NCBI RefSeq assembly: GCF_016924755.1
Contig: NZ_JAFFJX010000002.1
Span: 310,001-374,000, forward strand
From: Longitalea arenae
GTDB taxonomy: Bacteria > Bacteroidota > Bacteroidia > Chitinophagales > Chitinophagaceae
Direction: 5' to 3'
Length of the DNA stretch: 64,000 bases
Below the pieces are notes generated by a model. That model was not told the DNA's origin, made no database searches, and saw nothing but the letters and a program-made list of their open reading frames with translations. The number at the start of each line of letters is the position of its first letter. The first letter of the stretch is position 1. Below are positions 43,817 to 52,705 of the stretch, piece by piece. Made by a program: the position numbers and the translations under genes.

Positions 43817-46297
43817 ATGAAAATTATTTACCCGCTTGCCCTGTTATTATTGACAGGACTTTATGCGATCGGTCAGCAAGCCACGGTTAAAGGCATCGTG
43901 AAAAACGAGAAAGGCGACACCCTTACAGCTGCTTCTGTATTTATCAAAGGAAAAAAGATTGGCACTTACACTTCCGCCACCGGTGAGTATGAATTGGTAA
44001 ACCTGGCTCCGGGTTCCTATACGATTCAGGTTTCACTGATCGGTTACGAACCCGCTGCCCAAAAGATCAACCTGGCTGCGGGCGAATCCCAAACCATCGA
44101 TTTCATACTGAAAGAAACTTTATACGAGCTGCAACAGGTGGAGATCACCGGTCGCCGCGAATCAGGCTATAAGAACACAAGCTCTTTTATTGGAACAAAA
44201 ACAGCGACTCCTCTGAAAGACGTTCCCCAGGCAGTAAGTTATGTTACCAAAGAGCTTATGCAGGACCAGGCGGCTGCCCGTGTAGGGGATGTGGTAAAGA
44301 ACTTCAGCGGCGTAAACCAGTTTTCCGCCAATAACGACATTACCATGAGGGGTTTCAGGGTGTACGCAGGCAATGGCACCATGCTGGTAAACGGCTTAAG
44401 AGCCAATGCTTCCTTTTGGAAACAGCCACCCGCGAACTACCTTGAAAGAGTGGAAGTGATCAAAGGCCCCGTATCAGCGCTTTTTGGCAATGCTTCCCCC
44501 GGCGGCACCATTAACCGCGTCACCAAAAAACCACTCGACCAACCCAGAAAATCCATCTCTTTTATCACCGGCAGTTACAATACCTTCCGGGCACTGGCCG
44601 ATTTTACCGGTCCCATGAACGAAAGTAAAACCCTGTTGTACCGGTTGAATGTGGCGTACGAAAATTCACAATCGTTCCGCGACCTGCAATTCGAGAAGAA
44701 TATTGTGGTGGCGCCATCCATCAGCTTTTTGCCCAACGATAAGACCCGCCTCAATTTCGACCTGGTGTATAATAAGTCGAACAGCCGGATCGACCGCGGA
44801 CAATCTGCCTTTGAGAACGATCTGTATTCAACCCCCGTCTCGCTTTCCCTGAATGCAGTGAACGATCACCTGAATGAAGAACAGTACAATATCACTACTT
44901 CCTTAACCCATAACTTCACCAGCAACACCAGCTTCAATATCGCCTATATACGCACCAGCTACTCAGAAGACCTTTTTGAGCATAGAAGCAATAATACCTA
45001 TGCAAAAGACGTAAACGGCAAGCCGGTGAACTTCCTGGTTGAGCGGCAGGTGTTCGACAGGCGATCAAAGGAGTTCAACGACAATATCTCTGCTTACTTC
45101 ACCCATAACATGTATACCGGTCCGCTCGAACATAAGATCGTAGCTGGCTATGATTATGCGCAAAGCAAATTACCGGTTGGATCAGCACAACTTACCGCCA
45201 GCGGTTACCTGAGAAAAGATGGTACTGCCGGTGGTTACAACGGCGATTCTTCGAAGTATGTAACCTACAGGTACACCACAAAAATAGATGGCCGTGACAC
45301 TACTTTGTACCTGGTGAAACCTAATGTACCCACCTATGACCTTACGAAGAACGAACATAACATGGAAGACGCTTCCAAATATGTATACACACCAACTGCC
45401 AATGAGGCCACCACGCCCCGCCTGAACTTTCTGCATGGGGCTTACGTTCAAGACCAGATACAGTTTGGCAGACTGCAATTGTTGCTGGGTTTACGGTATG
45501 AATGGTTTATCGATAAGGTAAACTATACCAGATCAAATGAAAAAAGAGTTACCCAAACCGCCTTATTGCCACGCCTTGGCCTCGTGTATGCGATCAATAA
45601 AAATATCAACGCTTATGCTTTATACGCACAGGGTTATAATCCGCAGGCCGCCAGCAGCCAGGCAGACACTGCCAAGGGCGGACCGTTCGATCCTTTGCAA
45701 AGCAAGATCATTGAAGCCGGTCTCAAATCAGAATGGTTTAACAAGCGTTTATCGGTAACCACTTCTGTTTACCAGATAGAACAAACAAATGCCTTGTATG
45801 ATTTTCCTACCGCAGCACATCCGCTTGGATTGGCCCAGATAGGGAAAGAAATATCAAAAGGGTTTGAGTTGGAAGTAGTAGGTCAGATCACCGACAACTG
45901 GAATGTGGTGTTGAACTATGCGTACAACGAAGCAGAGCTAACCGATGCCGGCAGCCTTGATAAAGACCTGATCGGCCGTCAGAAACCCAATGCACCGCGC
46001 AATATGGGTAACTTCTGGACGAAATATACGTTTAAGAACAAGGCGTTAAGGGGGTTAGGCATTGGCGTTGGCGGCAACTATGTAACAGAACGTTACGTAT
46101 CGCTGAACAGGACCCAAACCTTACCTGGTTATGAATTATTAAATGCGGCTCTGTACTACAGGATCGATAAATTTCAGATCCAGTTCAATATGAACAATAT
46201 TATGGATAAAACGTATTGGGTAGGTGGTTACGATTTTCTAAGGCTGTTCCCCGGTGCGCCGCGCAACTGGCTGGCCACGGTGGCCTATACGTTTTAA
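43817..46297 (+). CDS. TonB-dependent siderophore-type receptor
   Basis: 826 residues from the ATG at 43817 with signal peptide IIYPLALLLLTGLYAIGQQ. A carboxypeptidase-like regulatory beta-sandwich (about 22-110, VKGIVKNEKGDTLTAASVFI) precedes the plug domain (KDVPQAVSYVTKELMQDQ, RVEVIKGPVSALFGNASPGG) and a 22-strand barrel that ends in the outer-membrane signature VAYTF. The plug sequence and DVPQAVSYV resemble the ferric siderophore group (FoxA/FhuA-like). The frame is open upstream of 43817, but that part lacks a plausible protein start. A PepSY gene 300 bp downstream fits iron uptake. Confidence 0.93.
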   Translation: MKIIYPLALLLLTGLYAIGQQATVKGIVKNEKGDTLTAASVFIKGKKIGTYTSATGEYELVNLAPGSYTIQVSLIGYEPAAQKINLAAGESQTIDFILKETLYELQQVEITGRRESGYKNTSSFIGTKTATPLKDVPQAVSYVTKELMQDQAAARVGDVVKNFSGVNQFSANNDITMRGFRVYAGNGTMLVNGLRANASFWKQPPANYLERVEVIKGPVSALFGNASPGGTINRVTKKPLDQPRKSISFITGSYNTFRALADFTGPMNESKTLLYRLNVAYENSQSFRDLQFEKNIVVAPSISFLPNDKTRLNFDLVYNKSNSRIDRGQSAFENDLYSTPVSLSLNAVNDHLNEEQYNITTSLTHNFTSNTSFNIAYIRTSYSEDLFEHRSNNTYAKDVNGKPVNFLVERQVFDRRSKEFNDNISAYFTHNMYTGPLEHKIVAGYDYAQSKLPVGSAQLTASGYLRKDGTAGGYNGDSSKYVTYRYTTKIDGRDTTLYLVKPNVPTYDLTKNEHNMEDASKYVYTPTANEATTPRLNFLHGAYVQDQIQFGRLQLLLGLRYEWFIDKVNYTRSNEKRVTQTALLPRLGLVYAINKNINAYALYAQGYNPQAASSQADTAKGGPFDPLQSKIIEAGLKSEWFNKRLSVTTSVYQIEQTNALYDFPTAAHPLGLAQIGKEISKGFELEVVGQITDNWNVVLNYAYNEAELTDAGSLDKDLIGRQKPNAPRNMGNFWTKYTFKNKALRGLGIGVGGNYVTERYVSLNRTQTLPGYELLNAALYYRIDKFQIQFNMNNIMDKTYWVGGYDFLRLFPGAPRNWLATVAYTF

Positions 46298-46546
46298 CAT
46301 AAATGTCTTACAGACAGCTTGTTACTTGTAAGCGGGCGCCTTTACCCGAAAATAAGGCAAGTTCTTTACATGAGTGTACATAGTTAGACGTACATAAGGG
46401 TTTTATTTATACCCGGCAAACGATCTCTTTATTATTTTGCTGTTTACGGGTTTTAATGGAACTTTTACCTGTCGTTAAATAGCTTTTACCCGGTTGTATA
46501 TACTGGTAAGTAATACAGCCAGGTGTTAAGGCGCTGATTAGTTTGA

Positions 46547-46577
46547 AGTCCCGCCGCTCTGGCGGGACTCTTTTTTT
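46547..46577 (+). terminator. Strong terminator just before the PepSY gene
   Basis: 9-bp stem agtcccgcc / ggcgggact, 5-nt loop, then cttttttt. It lies 250 bp after the TonB receptor stop but only 21 bp before the PepSY ATG, so it may act as an attenuator. The remainder of 46298-46546 shows no gene. Confidence 0.9.
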
Positions 46578-46598
46578 ATTTATTTACAATAGCTAGCG

Positions 46599-47759
46599 AT
46601 GACATTGAAACAGATTTTTGGCAAACTGCATTTATGGCTCGGACTCGCGTCGGGGCTGGTGGTGCTGGTAGTTGCAGGAACGGGTATGCTGCTCGTGTTT
46701 GAAGATGAGCTGGATGAATGGGCCAACCATGATTTCTATTTTGTGTCAGTGCCGCCGAAAGCAGAACGCCTGCCTGTAGATAGCCTGTATCATACTGCGC
46801 GCGCCTACCATCCCGAGATCAAAGTAACCCGCATTTATATCGAAACCCAGGCGCCCGGGCGCTCCGTGATCTTCATGGCCAAAAAGGATAAAAAGTATAC
46901 CTGGCACATAGCAGTAAACCCATATACCGGTCAGTTGATAGAAGCCCGGGAATTTAATAAACGCTTTTTTGGCGTTGTGCTGAACCTGCACCGCCACCTG
47001 TGCATGAACGAAGTAGGCTTAGCTATCACCGGGGCTTCCTGCCTCATTTTTGTGGTCATGATCATTACGGGTATTGTATTATGGTGGCCCAAACGCTGGC
47101 ATATGCTAAAGCAACGCTCCCGCATTGCCTGGCGCTCGAAATGGAAACGGTTGAACTGGGACCTGCACGCAGTCGGTGGTTTTTATGTGCACCTGGTTTT
47201 GTTGGCCATCGCTTTAACCGGCCTTACCTGGGCGTATGACTGGTTTAATAACGCCATTTATCTGTTGGCCGATGGCAAACCCATGAAAAAGATAGAAGCG
47301 CCCGCCAATATTGTCAAGCAACCCATCCGGGCCGGATTTTATGAATCGTTATACCGGCAAACCAATCAACGGCTTCCTTATAAGGGACGTATCAGCATAC
47401 TATTACCTGCTGTAGACAGCCTGGCGGTAACTGTAAACAAAATGAATCACGAAGTGGCCGAGAACAATGTTACCGATGTGTTGTACTTTGAAAAAGGCAC
47501 CGGCCGCCTGCTGAAGGAAAAATTATTCAAAAGCTCTTCCACTGGCAATAAGATCCGGCGAATGGTTTATCCTATTCATACCGGAAAACTATACGGTTTA
47601 CCTACCCAGATCATAGCATTGATTGCCGCCATGGTAGCTTTCAGCTTACCCATTACCGGTTTACTCATTTACCTGGTGGGCAGAAAAAAGAGAAAAGCAA
47701 AAGCAGTTAAAAAGCCGTTACGCGTGGTTGTTGAAAATGAAGAAAGCATTGTGGTCTGA
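46599..47759 (+). CDS. PepSY-associated transmembrane protein
   Basis: 386 residues. The first membrane helix (KLHLWLGLASGLVVLVVAGTGMLLVFEDEL) is the typical PepSY_TM start. A periplasmic PepSY region follows, with VNPYTGQLIEAREF, then RHLCMNEVGLAITG, a helix with ITGIVLWWPKRW, NWDLHAVGGFY, and a last helix ending in LPITGLLIYLVGRKKRKAK. Such proteins are commonly encoded beside ferric siderophore receptors and are thought to reduce iron in the inner membrane through haem-ligating histidines. The neighbour upstream is such a receptor. Confidence 0.92.
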   Translation: MTLKQIFGKLHLWLGLASGLVVLVVAGTGMLLVFEDELDEWANHDFYFVSVPPKAERLPVDSLYHTARAYHPEIKVTRIYIETQAPGRSVIFMAKKDKKYTWHIAVNPYTGQLIEAREFNKRFFGVVLNLHRHLCMNEVGLAITGASCLIFVVMIITGIVLWWPKRWHMLKQRSRIAWRSKWKRLNWDLHAVGGFYVHLVLLAIALTGLTWAYDWFNNAIYLLADGKPMKKIEAPANIVKQPIRAGFYESLYRQTNQRLPYKGRISILLPAVDSLAVTVNKMNHEVAENNVTDVLYFEKGTGRLLKEKLFKSSSTGNKIRRMVYPIHTGKLYGLPTQIIALIAAMVAFSLPITGLLIYLVGRKKRKAKAVKKPLRVVVENEESIVV

Positions 47760-47797
47760 TGCGAAAGAAAAATGTTTAAGTGCCGCCGGTATAAAGT

Positions 47798-47835
47798 ATG
47801 CCCCCGAAGCTGTACAGTTTTGGGGGCATTTTTTT
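47798..47835 (+). terminator. Terminator of the PepSY gene
   Basis: Stem atgcccccgaa / tttgggggcat (one G-T pair), 9-nt loop, seven T. Confidence 0.9.
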
Positions 47836-47924
47836 ACAGCATTTGCGCTCCGGAACCCCTGAACTGCTCCCTGAGTAAATATTCGTATATTCACCGTTTA
47901 CAGTTCTAAAAATTATTTTTATAA

Positions 47925-48440
47925 ATGAAGGATGATGACGCAGATGAAATGGTTCTTCTCGAAAAATGTGTGGCGTTCCTGAACGATATTGGTATCGAGA
48001 CTACGTTCAGAAAGATTGGCAATAAAAGCTTTCTACCCGGTCTTTTGATCAATAAAGGCACCATTATCATTGATCTGGATGCCCTGGAACATCCCGGTGA
48101 TATTTTGCATGAAGCCGGGCATATTGCGGTAGTACCGGCTATTGACCGGTCAGGGTTGTCGGAAAGAAATATTATCAACAGATCAAACCGCGAAACAGAA
48201 GAAATAATGGCCATTGCCTGGTCATATGCCGCCTGTATACACTTACTTATTGATCCATTCTTCGTTTTTCACGAACAGGGTTACCGGGGCGGCCGGGATT
48301 ACATAACGGACAGCTGTCGCGATAAAAATTATATCGGTCTCTCCATGCTGGAAAGGATCGGCTTAACGGTGAACGAAAAAAATGCGCGGCGTTTGAAGGT
48401 ACTTTCCTACCCCCATATGATCAAATGGTTACGGGCATAA
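47925..48440 (+). CDS. Hypothetical protein with HEAGH zinc-peptidase-like motif
   Basis: 171 residues, no signal peptide. HEAGH at 62-66 follows a hydrophobic strand (GTIIIDLDALEHPGDIL). About 26 residues later comes NRETEEIMAIAWSYAA, with E92/E93 as possible third ligand. This order (HExxH, then an acidic helix with alanines) is like the ImmA/IrrE metallopeptidase group. The rest (HLLIDPFFVFHEQGYRGGRD) is not recognised. Whether it is active and what it cuts is unknown. It converges with the desaturase gene, with only 28 bp between the stops. Confidence 0.72.
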   Translation: MKDDDADEMVLLEKCVAFLNDIGIETTFRKIGNKSFLPGLLINKGTIIIDLDALEHPGDILHEAGHIAVVPAIDRSGLSERNIINRSNRETEEIMAIAWSYAACIHLLIDPFFVFHEQGYRGGRDYITDSCRDKNYIGLSMLERIGLTVNEKNARRLKVLSYPHMIKWLRA

Positions 48441-48468
48441 CTATTCGCTGCCTGTTCATTATAGCCGG

Positions 48469-49551
48469 TTAAGCCATCACCGGTTTCCTGCCCAGCGATC
48501 TTATAAACCGGAAATGCGATTGAACAGCCCGGTTGAAGGAAGGGATGCTGTTATAGGGAATATTGAATTCCTCACATTTTGACTGTACGATCTTACTCAA
48601 TGCCGGATAATGAATGTGGCTGATGCGGGGGAAAAGATGGTGCTCCACCTGGTAGTTCAGGCCACCGGCAAACCAGGAGATCAATTTATTATTGGGTGAA
48701 AAGTTGGAGGTCGTCTTTAATTGATGAATAGCCCATTCATTTTCAATAATGGTAGTTTCCTGTAAAGGCGCATACACAAATTCGGTTTCTTCTACCACAT
48801 GCGCCAATTGAAACACAATAGCAAGTGTAAAACCAAGTCCTGCATGCAGGCTTACAAAAAACACCAGCCACTGTTGCCATCCGGTAAGTATTATGGGCAA
48901 TGCGATGTAAAAAAACAGATACAAAAGTTTACTGATCCAGAAAACAAGATGATCGCCGGCTTTCATTTTCTGCAGTTCCGTATTATGCACTTTCCGTTTA
49001 AAATACTTTTCAAAATCCTGGAATAATATCCAGATCATTGAGCTGATCGCATACAGAACGGGCGTATATAAATGCTGAAGCCGGTGCATGGGCACCCATT
49101 GCTGCGAACTGCACATTCTTATGAATGGCGTTTTGGCGATATCATCGTCTATTCCGTCTACATTTGTATACGTGTGATGTATAATGTTGTGTTTATGCCG
49201 CCAGATAAAGCTATTGCCGCCTAAGGCATTTATTGTCAACCCAAGGGTATTATTAACCCATTTCCTGGAAGAATAGCTTCCGTGATTGGCATCATGCATA
49301 ACATTGAAACCTATACAGGCCGCTAAAAATCCTGCTATAATACCTACAAAAATGGTAAGTACTACGGGCATCGTAAAAGAAATTGCTACCAGGTATAAAG
49401 CGCTTATTGCAACGATCAGGATGATCGATTTATAATACAATCTCCACGAACCTGTTTTTCTGAGATCATTTTCACTGAAATATTTGTCAATGGCCATTTT
49501 CAAAGACGGGAAGAATACGGCGTTTTTATTATTGAAGACGGCTTTCGACAT
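48469..49551 (-). CDS. Fatty acid desaturase (membrane, three histidine boxes)
   Basis: 360 residues. The histidine boxes are HDANH at 86-90, HKHNIIHH at 119-126 and QVEHH at 301-305, with four or more membrane helices. The glutamine at the start of the third box is typical of front-end desaturases (delta-5/delta-6 type), but no cytochrome b5 domain is fused. It introduces a cis double bond in acyl chains of lipid or CoA esters using ferredoxin-type electrons. Regiospecificity cannot be read from the sequence. Confidence 0.9.
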   Translation of the reverse strand: MSKAVFNNKNAVFFPSLKMAIDKYFSENDLRKTGSWRLYYKSIILIVAISALYLVAISFTMPVVLTIFVGIIAGFLAACIGFNVMHDANHGSYSSRKWVNNTLGLTINALGGNSFIWRHKHNIIHHTYTNVDGIDDDIAKTPFIRMCSSQQWVPMHRLQHLYTPVLYAISSMIWILFQDFEKYFKRKVHNTELQKMKAGDHLVFWISKLLYLFFYIALPIILTGWQQWLVFFVSLHAGLGFTLAIVFQLAHVVEETEFVYAPLQETTIIENEWAIHQLKTTSNFSPNNKLISWFAGGLNYQVEHHLFPRISHIHYPALSKIVQSKCEEFNIPYNSIPSFNRAVQSHFRFIRSLGRKPVMA

Positions 49552-49707
49552 TTTAATTATTTGATGTAAAACGGTTAAAGGTATCTTTTATTTCCAAGGG
49601 TATATCAGTATAAATAGTTAAACCGGGCAATGCTGTAAAATAAAAGATCGCGCCAGGAGCGGGATCTCACTTTGTATTATCGAATTATATAGCTATTCAG
49701 TGGGGAT

Positions 49708-49910
49708 GCCAAACAAAATAAATGCGACGTTTACGCGCCTTTCTTTTTTATTTCTGCGCATTTGCCCGGGCGAGCCCGGCAAACCTGGGGATTGCCTCCG
49801 CTCCGCTCCGGCGATCCCTGGGTGGGGAATGTCAAATACAAAATAGCGCGGCGCTTGCGCGCTTTTCTTTTTTATTTCTGTGCATTTGCCCGGGCGAGCC
49901 CGGCAAACGC
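49708..49910. repeat. Tandem duplication next to tRNA-Ser
   Basis: A unit containing gcgcctttcttttttatttc and then gcccgggcgagcccggcaaac is present at 49735-49784 and 49859-49908, offset 124 bp, with a few differences. Each copy has a GC-rich hairpin ccgggc-ga-gcccgg. From 49552 to 49707 nothing is recognised. Confidence 0.85.
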
Positions 49911-49961
49911 TCCGAAATAAAAAACCCCTCGGCGATGCCGAGGGGCGCTATTTTGTATTTG
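49833..49961. repeat. 17-bp inverted repeat spanning the tRNA-Ser 3' flank
   Basis: caaatacaaaatagcgc at 49833-49849 and its perfect complement gcgctattttgtatttg at 49945-49961. The second arm is the sequence immediately after the tRNA-Ser discriminator base. Confidence 0.88.
49917..49945 (-). terminator. Terminator of tRNA-Ser
   Basis: Perfect stem cccctcggc / gccgagggg with a 3-nt loop; on the minus strand it is followed by TTTTTTATTT. Confidence 0.9.
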
Positions 49962-50048
49962 CAGAGAGGAAGGGATTCGAACCCTCGATACGTTTTACCG
50001 TATAGCCGCTTTCCAGGCGACCCCCTTCAACCACTCGGGCACCTCTCT
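49962..50048 (-). tRNA. tRNA-Ser, anticodon GGA
   Basis: 87-nt class II tRNA on the minus strand. Acceptor agagagg / cctctct with discriminator G, D arm cccgagtggttgaaggg, anticodon loop ctggaaa giving GGA, a long variable arm (tatacggtaaaacgtat), and T arm gagggttcgaatccctt. CCA is not encoded. Confidence 0.95.
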
Positions 50049-50131
50049 TTATTTCCTTCCTAAAGCAGACTAACTCGTTTAACCGAATACCTCCGCTTTT
50101 AAAAGGGCAGCAAATTTACATCTTCAAACCA

Positions 50132-50905
50132 TTAGTCCCCGAAAATTTTTTTCGCATTGGCGCTTGTGATCGCAGCTGCTTCTGCTACCCCTATTTCTTT
50201 CACCTCCGCTACCTTCTCCACAATATATTTTAAATAACTGCTCTCATTTCTTTTTCCCCTGAAAGGGACCGGCGTAAGGTATGGCGCATCCGTTTCCAGC
50301 ACGATCCGGTCCATACTAACCGCTTTTAACACTTCGCGTAAATGGGTATTTTTATACGTTATCACGCCCCCGATCCCCAGATAAAATCCCAGGTCTATGA
50401 TCTGTTGCGCCTCCTCCAGCGTTCCGGTAAAACAATGAAAAATGCCCCGCAACTGCCCTTTTTGATGCTCTGCAACGATCCTGATGCTGTCGGCCATCGA
50501 CTCCCGCGAATGGATCACGATCGGCAACTGATAGTGTAAAGCCCATTCGATCTGCTGGTGAAAGGCTTTTTGCTGCGCCTCCACAAATGTCTTATCCCAG
50601 TAATAATCCAGCCCGATCTCCCCTACTGCCTTGAACGGCCGCCTGGCCAGCCATTCACCTACCAGGGCCAGCTCCTGCTCAACATCTTCTTTTACAGAAC
50701 AGGGATGTAACCCCATCATCGCGAAACATTTACCGGGAAAATCCAGCTCCAGCTGCAGCATGTCGTTTATCACTTCACTATCAATTGCAGGCAGGTAAAA
50801 GCGCCGAACACCTTCATTCTCAGCCCGCTCAATAACCGCCCTGATGTCCTGCGCAAAATCCTTCCCGTATAAATGACAGTGAGTATCAATTAATTGAATA
50901 TCCAT
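50132..50905 (-). CDS. TatD family metal-dependent hydrolase
   Basis: 257 residues, the usual size. Metal-binding and catalytic motifs are IDTHCHL (H9, H11), VGEIGLDYYW, IVIHSRES, FHCFTG and LETDAPYL. TatD proteins are deoxyribonucleases of the amidohydrolase superfamily thought to act in DNA repair or quality control. There are no operon partners; the lipoprotein gene diverges from it. Confidence 0.93.
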   Translation of the reverse strand: MDIQLIDTHCHLYGKDFAQDIRAVIERAENEGVRRFYLPAIDSEVINDMLQLELDFPGKCFAMMGLHPCSVKEDVEQELALVGEWLARRPFKAVGEIGLDYYWDKTFVEAQQKAFHQQIEWALHYQLPIVIHSRESMADSIRIVAEHQKGQLRGIFHCFTGTLEEAQQIIDLGFYLGIGGVITYKNTHLREVLKAVSMDRIVLETDAPYLTPVPFRGKRNESSYLKYIVEKVAEVKEIGVAEAAAITSANAKKIFGD

Positions 50906-51012
50906 ATCGGCCGCAAAATTCCCAAAAAAATTATGAATCTTTTAAACTATTTACACAGGCCATCGTCATAAACCCCGATCCTGGTTCATCATATTCAGCT
51001 TTAATTTGTTTT

Positions 51013-51891
51013 ATGAAAACTATACCCAACCCCTGTAGCGGGTTATTGGTTCCAATTATGATCATCGCGGTCTTTTTTTCGGCCTGTAAAAAAGAGGACG
51101 ACGAGGCCTCCGGACCTGCCGCCCAGGCTGCATTTGCCGAAGCCGCTTCGCAATCCGATGCTGCAGCGGAAGTGGTCTTTGATGATGTTTTCAATAATGT
51201 AATGGGTGTAAGCACGGAAGTGGGCATCGGTGGAACCGGTGTTTTCAAAGTGGAAGGGCTTGATACAACCACCTGCTACGCGGTGGTTACCAAACAGTTG
51301 AATCCAGCCACCCGCTTTCCTTTACAAGTTACGATCGATTTTGGCTCCGGTTGTACTGGCCGCGACGGAAGAACCCGCAAAGGCAGGATCAGTATAGTAT
51401 ATTCCGGCAACCTGTTCTTACCGGGTAATTCAGCCGCAACCACTTTCGAAGGATATTATTTAAACGATCTCAAAATAGAAGGCTCGTATAAACTGGTAAA
51501 TACAGGCAGCCCGGATAAAAAAAGCTATACTACCACGGTTTCCAACGCCAGGCTTAGCACCTCCAACGGCAATTATATTCAATGGAATAGCGAAAAAACG
51601 ATCACCCAAACCGAAGGAGCTGCTACACCCCTCATCAGCCTCGACGATGTTTTTACCGTCAACGGCCAGGCAGCCGGATCGGTGCTGCTGAATGACAGGT
51701 ATTTTCAATGGTCAACCGCTATTACCACCCCGCTCACCAAAAGATTTATTTGCCGGTGGATCTCCCGCGGAACCCTGGCGGTGAAGAAAGGAAATGACGC
51801 AGTGGCAGTGCTCGACTATGGTTCCGGGGCCTGCGAAAACAAGGCAAGTTTTTCAGTAAATGGCCAGGTTAAGGAAATTACTTTGCATTAA
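51013..51891 (+). CDS. Hypothetical lipoprotein
   Basis: 292 residues. The signal peptide ends in a lipobox, FFSACKKEDDE, so C25 is the likely lipidated residue, and the KKEDDE tail after it is like that of surface-exposed Bacteroidota lipoproteins. The mature part is beta-rich, with VTIDFGSGCTGRDGRTRKGR and a second VLDYGSGACENKASF block with paired cysteines. No enzyme motif is recognised and the function is unknown. The gene stands alone. Confidence 0.85.
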   Translation: MKTIPNPCSGLLVPIMIIAVFFSACKKEDDEASGPAAQAAFAEAASQSDAAAEVVFDDVFNNVMGVSTEVGIGGTGVFKVEGLDTTTCYAVVTKQLNPATRFPLQVTIDFGSGCTGRDGRTRKGRISIVYSGNLFLPGNSAATTFEGYYLNDLKIEGSYKLVNTGSPDKKSYTTTVSNARLSTSNGNYIQWNSEKTITQTEGAATPLISLDDVFTVNGQAAGSVLLNDRYFQWSTAITTPLTKRFICRWISRGTLAVKKGNDAVAVLDYGSGACENKASFSVNGQVKEITLH

Positions 51892-52031
51892 TCAAAAAAG
51901 TTTATACCTTTAAGTCAGTTTTCATAGGGTACGGATTAAAAACGGGCCAGGGTGTCTACCCAGGCCCAACTTTTTTTAAGGACATACTGTCGCAAATTCA
52001 GGTCTTTCTCCCTCCTTATTTATAATATTTT

Positions 52032-52673
52032 TTACAGATTTATAGCCTCAAAACGGTATCCTTTTTCACTAAAATATTGCAGCGTTTTTGGCAGTGCTTC
52101 TTTCAGTCGGGGGAAAGCTTTTTCACTATCATGAAATACGATCACAGAACCCGGTTGTGCATTCCTGATCACATTTAATGCACATACATCACCTGATAGT
52201 GCAACATCAAAATCACCGCTTAGCACATCCCACATGATTATACTGAAGTTATTGTTCACCGGAGAATTTCGGATACCCGTCAATAACTTTACCTGAAAGC
52301 GGGTGATCCTTCCGTATGGTGGGCGAAAGAGATTGGAGTCGATATGTTTTCCCGCAGCTAAAATATTTCTCATATACAGCTCATCGGTAACTTTCCAACC
52401 ATTTAAATGATTGAAAGTATGATTGCCGGCGCGATGCCCTTCGTCTAACATATTGCGATATATATCAGGGTGCGCGGCAACATTTTTACCAATACAGAAA
52501 AAAGTGGCTTTGGCATTATATTGCTGCAGCTGATCTAACACAAATGGAGTAACTACCGGGTGTGGACCATCGTCAAATGTGAGATACAGAATTTTTTCTT
52601 TGACCGGAATGTCCCAAACACAACGCGGATAAAGCCTTTTAAGCCACCAGGGAGTTTTTACAAAATACAGCAT
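52032..52673 (-). CDS. Polysaccharide deacetylase (NodB domain, CE4)
   Basis: 213 residues. The NodB motifs are complete: catalytic TFDDGPHP (D34-D35), the metal-binding HRAGNHTFNH, and FRPPYGR. It removes N- or O-acetyl groups from chitin, peptidoglycan or similar polymers. No signal peptide is evident; a hydrophobic start (MLYFVKTPWWLKRLYP) could be a membrane anchor. It is 32 bp downstream of the DUF6569 gene on the same strand, so the two are likely co-transcribed. Confidence 0.92.
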   Translation of the reverse strand: MLYFVKTPWWLKRLYPRCVWDIPVKEKILYLTFDDGPHPVVTPFVLDQLQQYNAKATFFCIGKNVAAHPDIYRNMLDEGHRAGNHTFNHLNGWKVTDELYMRNILAAGKHIDSNLFRPPYGRITRFQVKLLTGIRNSPVNNNFSIIMWDVLSGDFDVALSGDVCALNVIRNAQPGSVIVFHDSEKAFPRLKEALPKTLQYFSEKGYRFEAINL

Positions 52674-52705
52674 GCTGCTATCCTCTGCGACAAAAATAAC
52701 TGAAA

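Noticed and set aside
49722-50063. 113-residue open frame on the plus strand
   Set aside because: It runs through the tandem repeat, the terminator and the antisense of tRNA-Ser; a known type of spurious frame.
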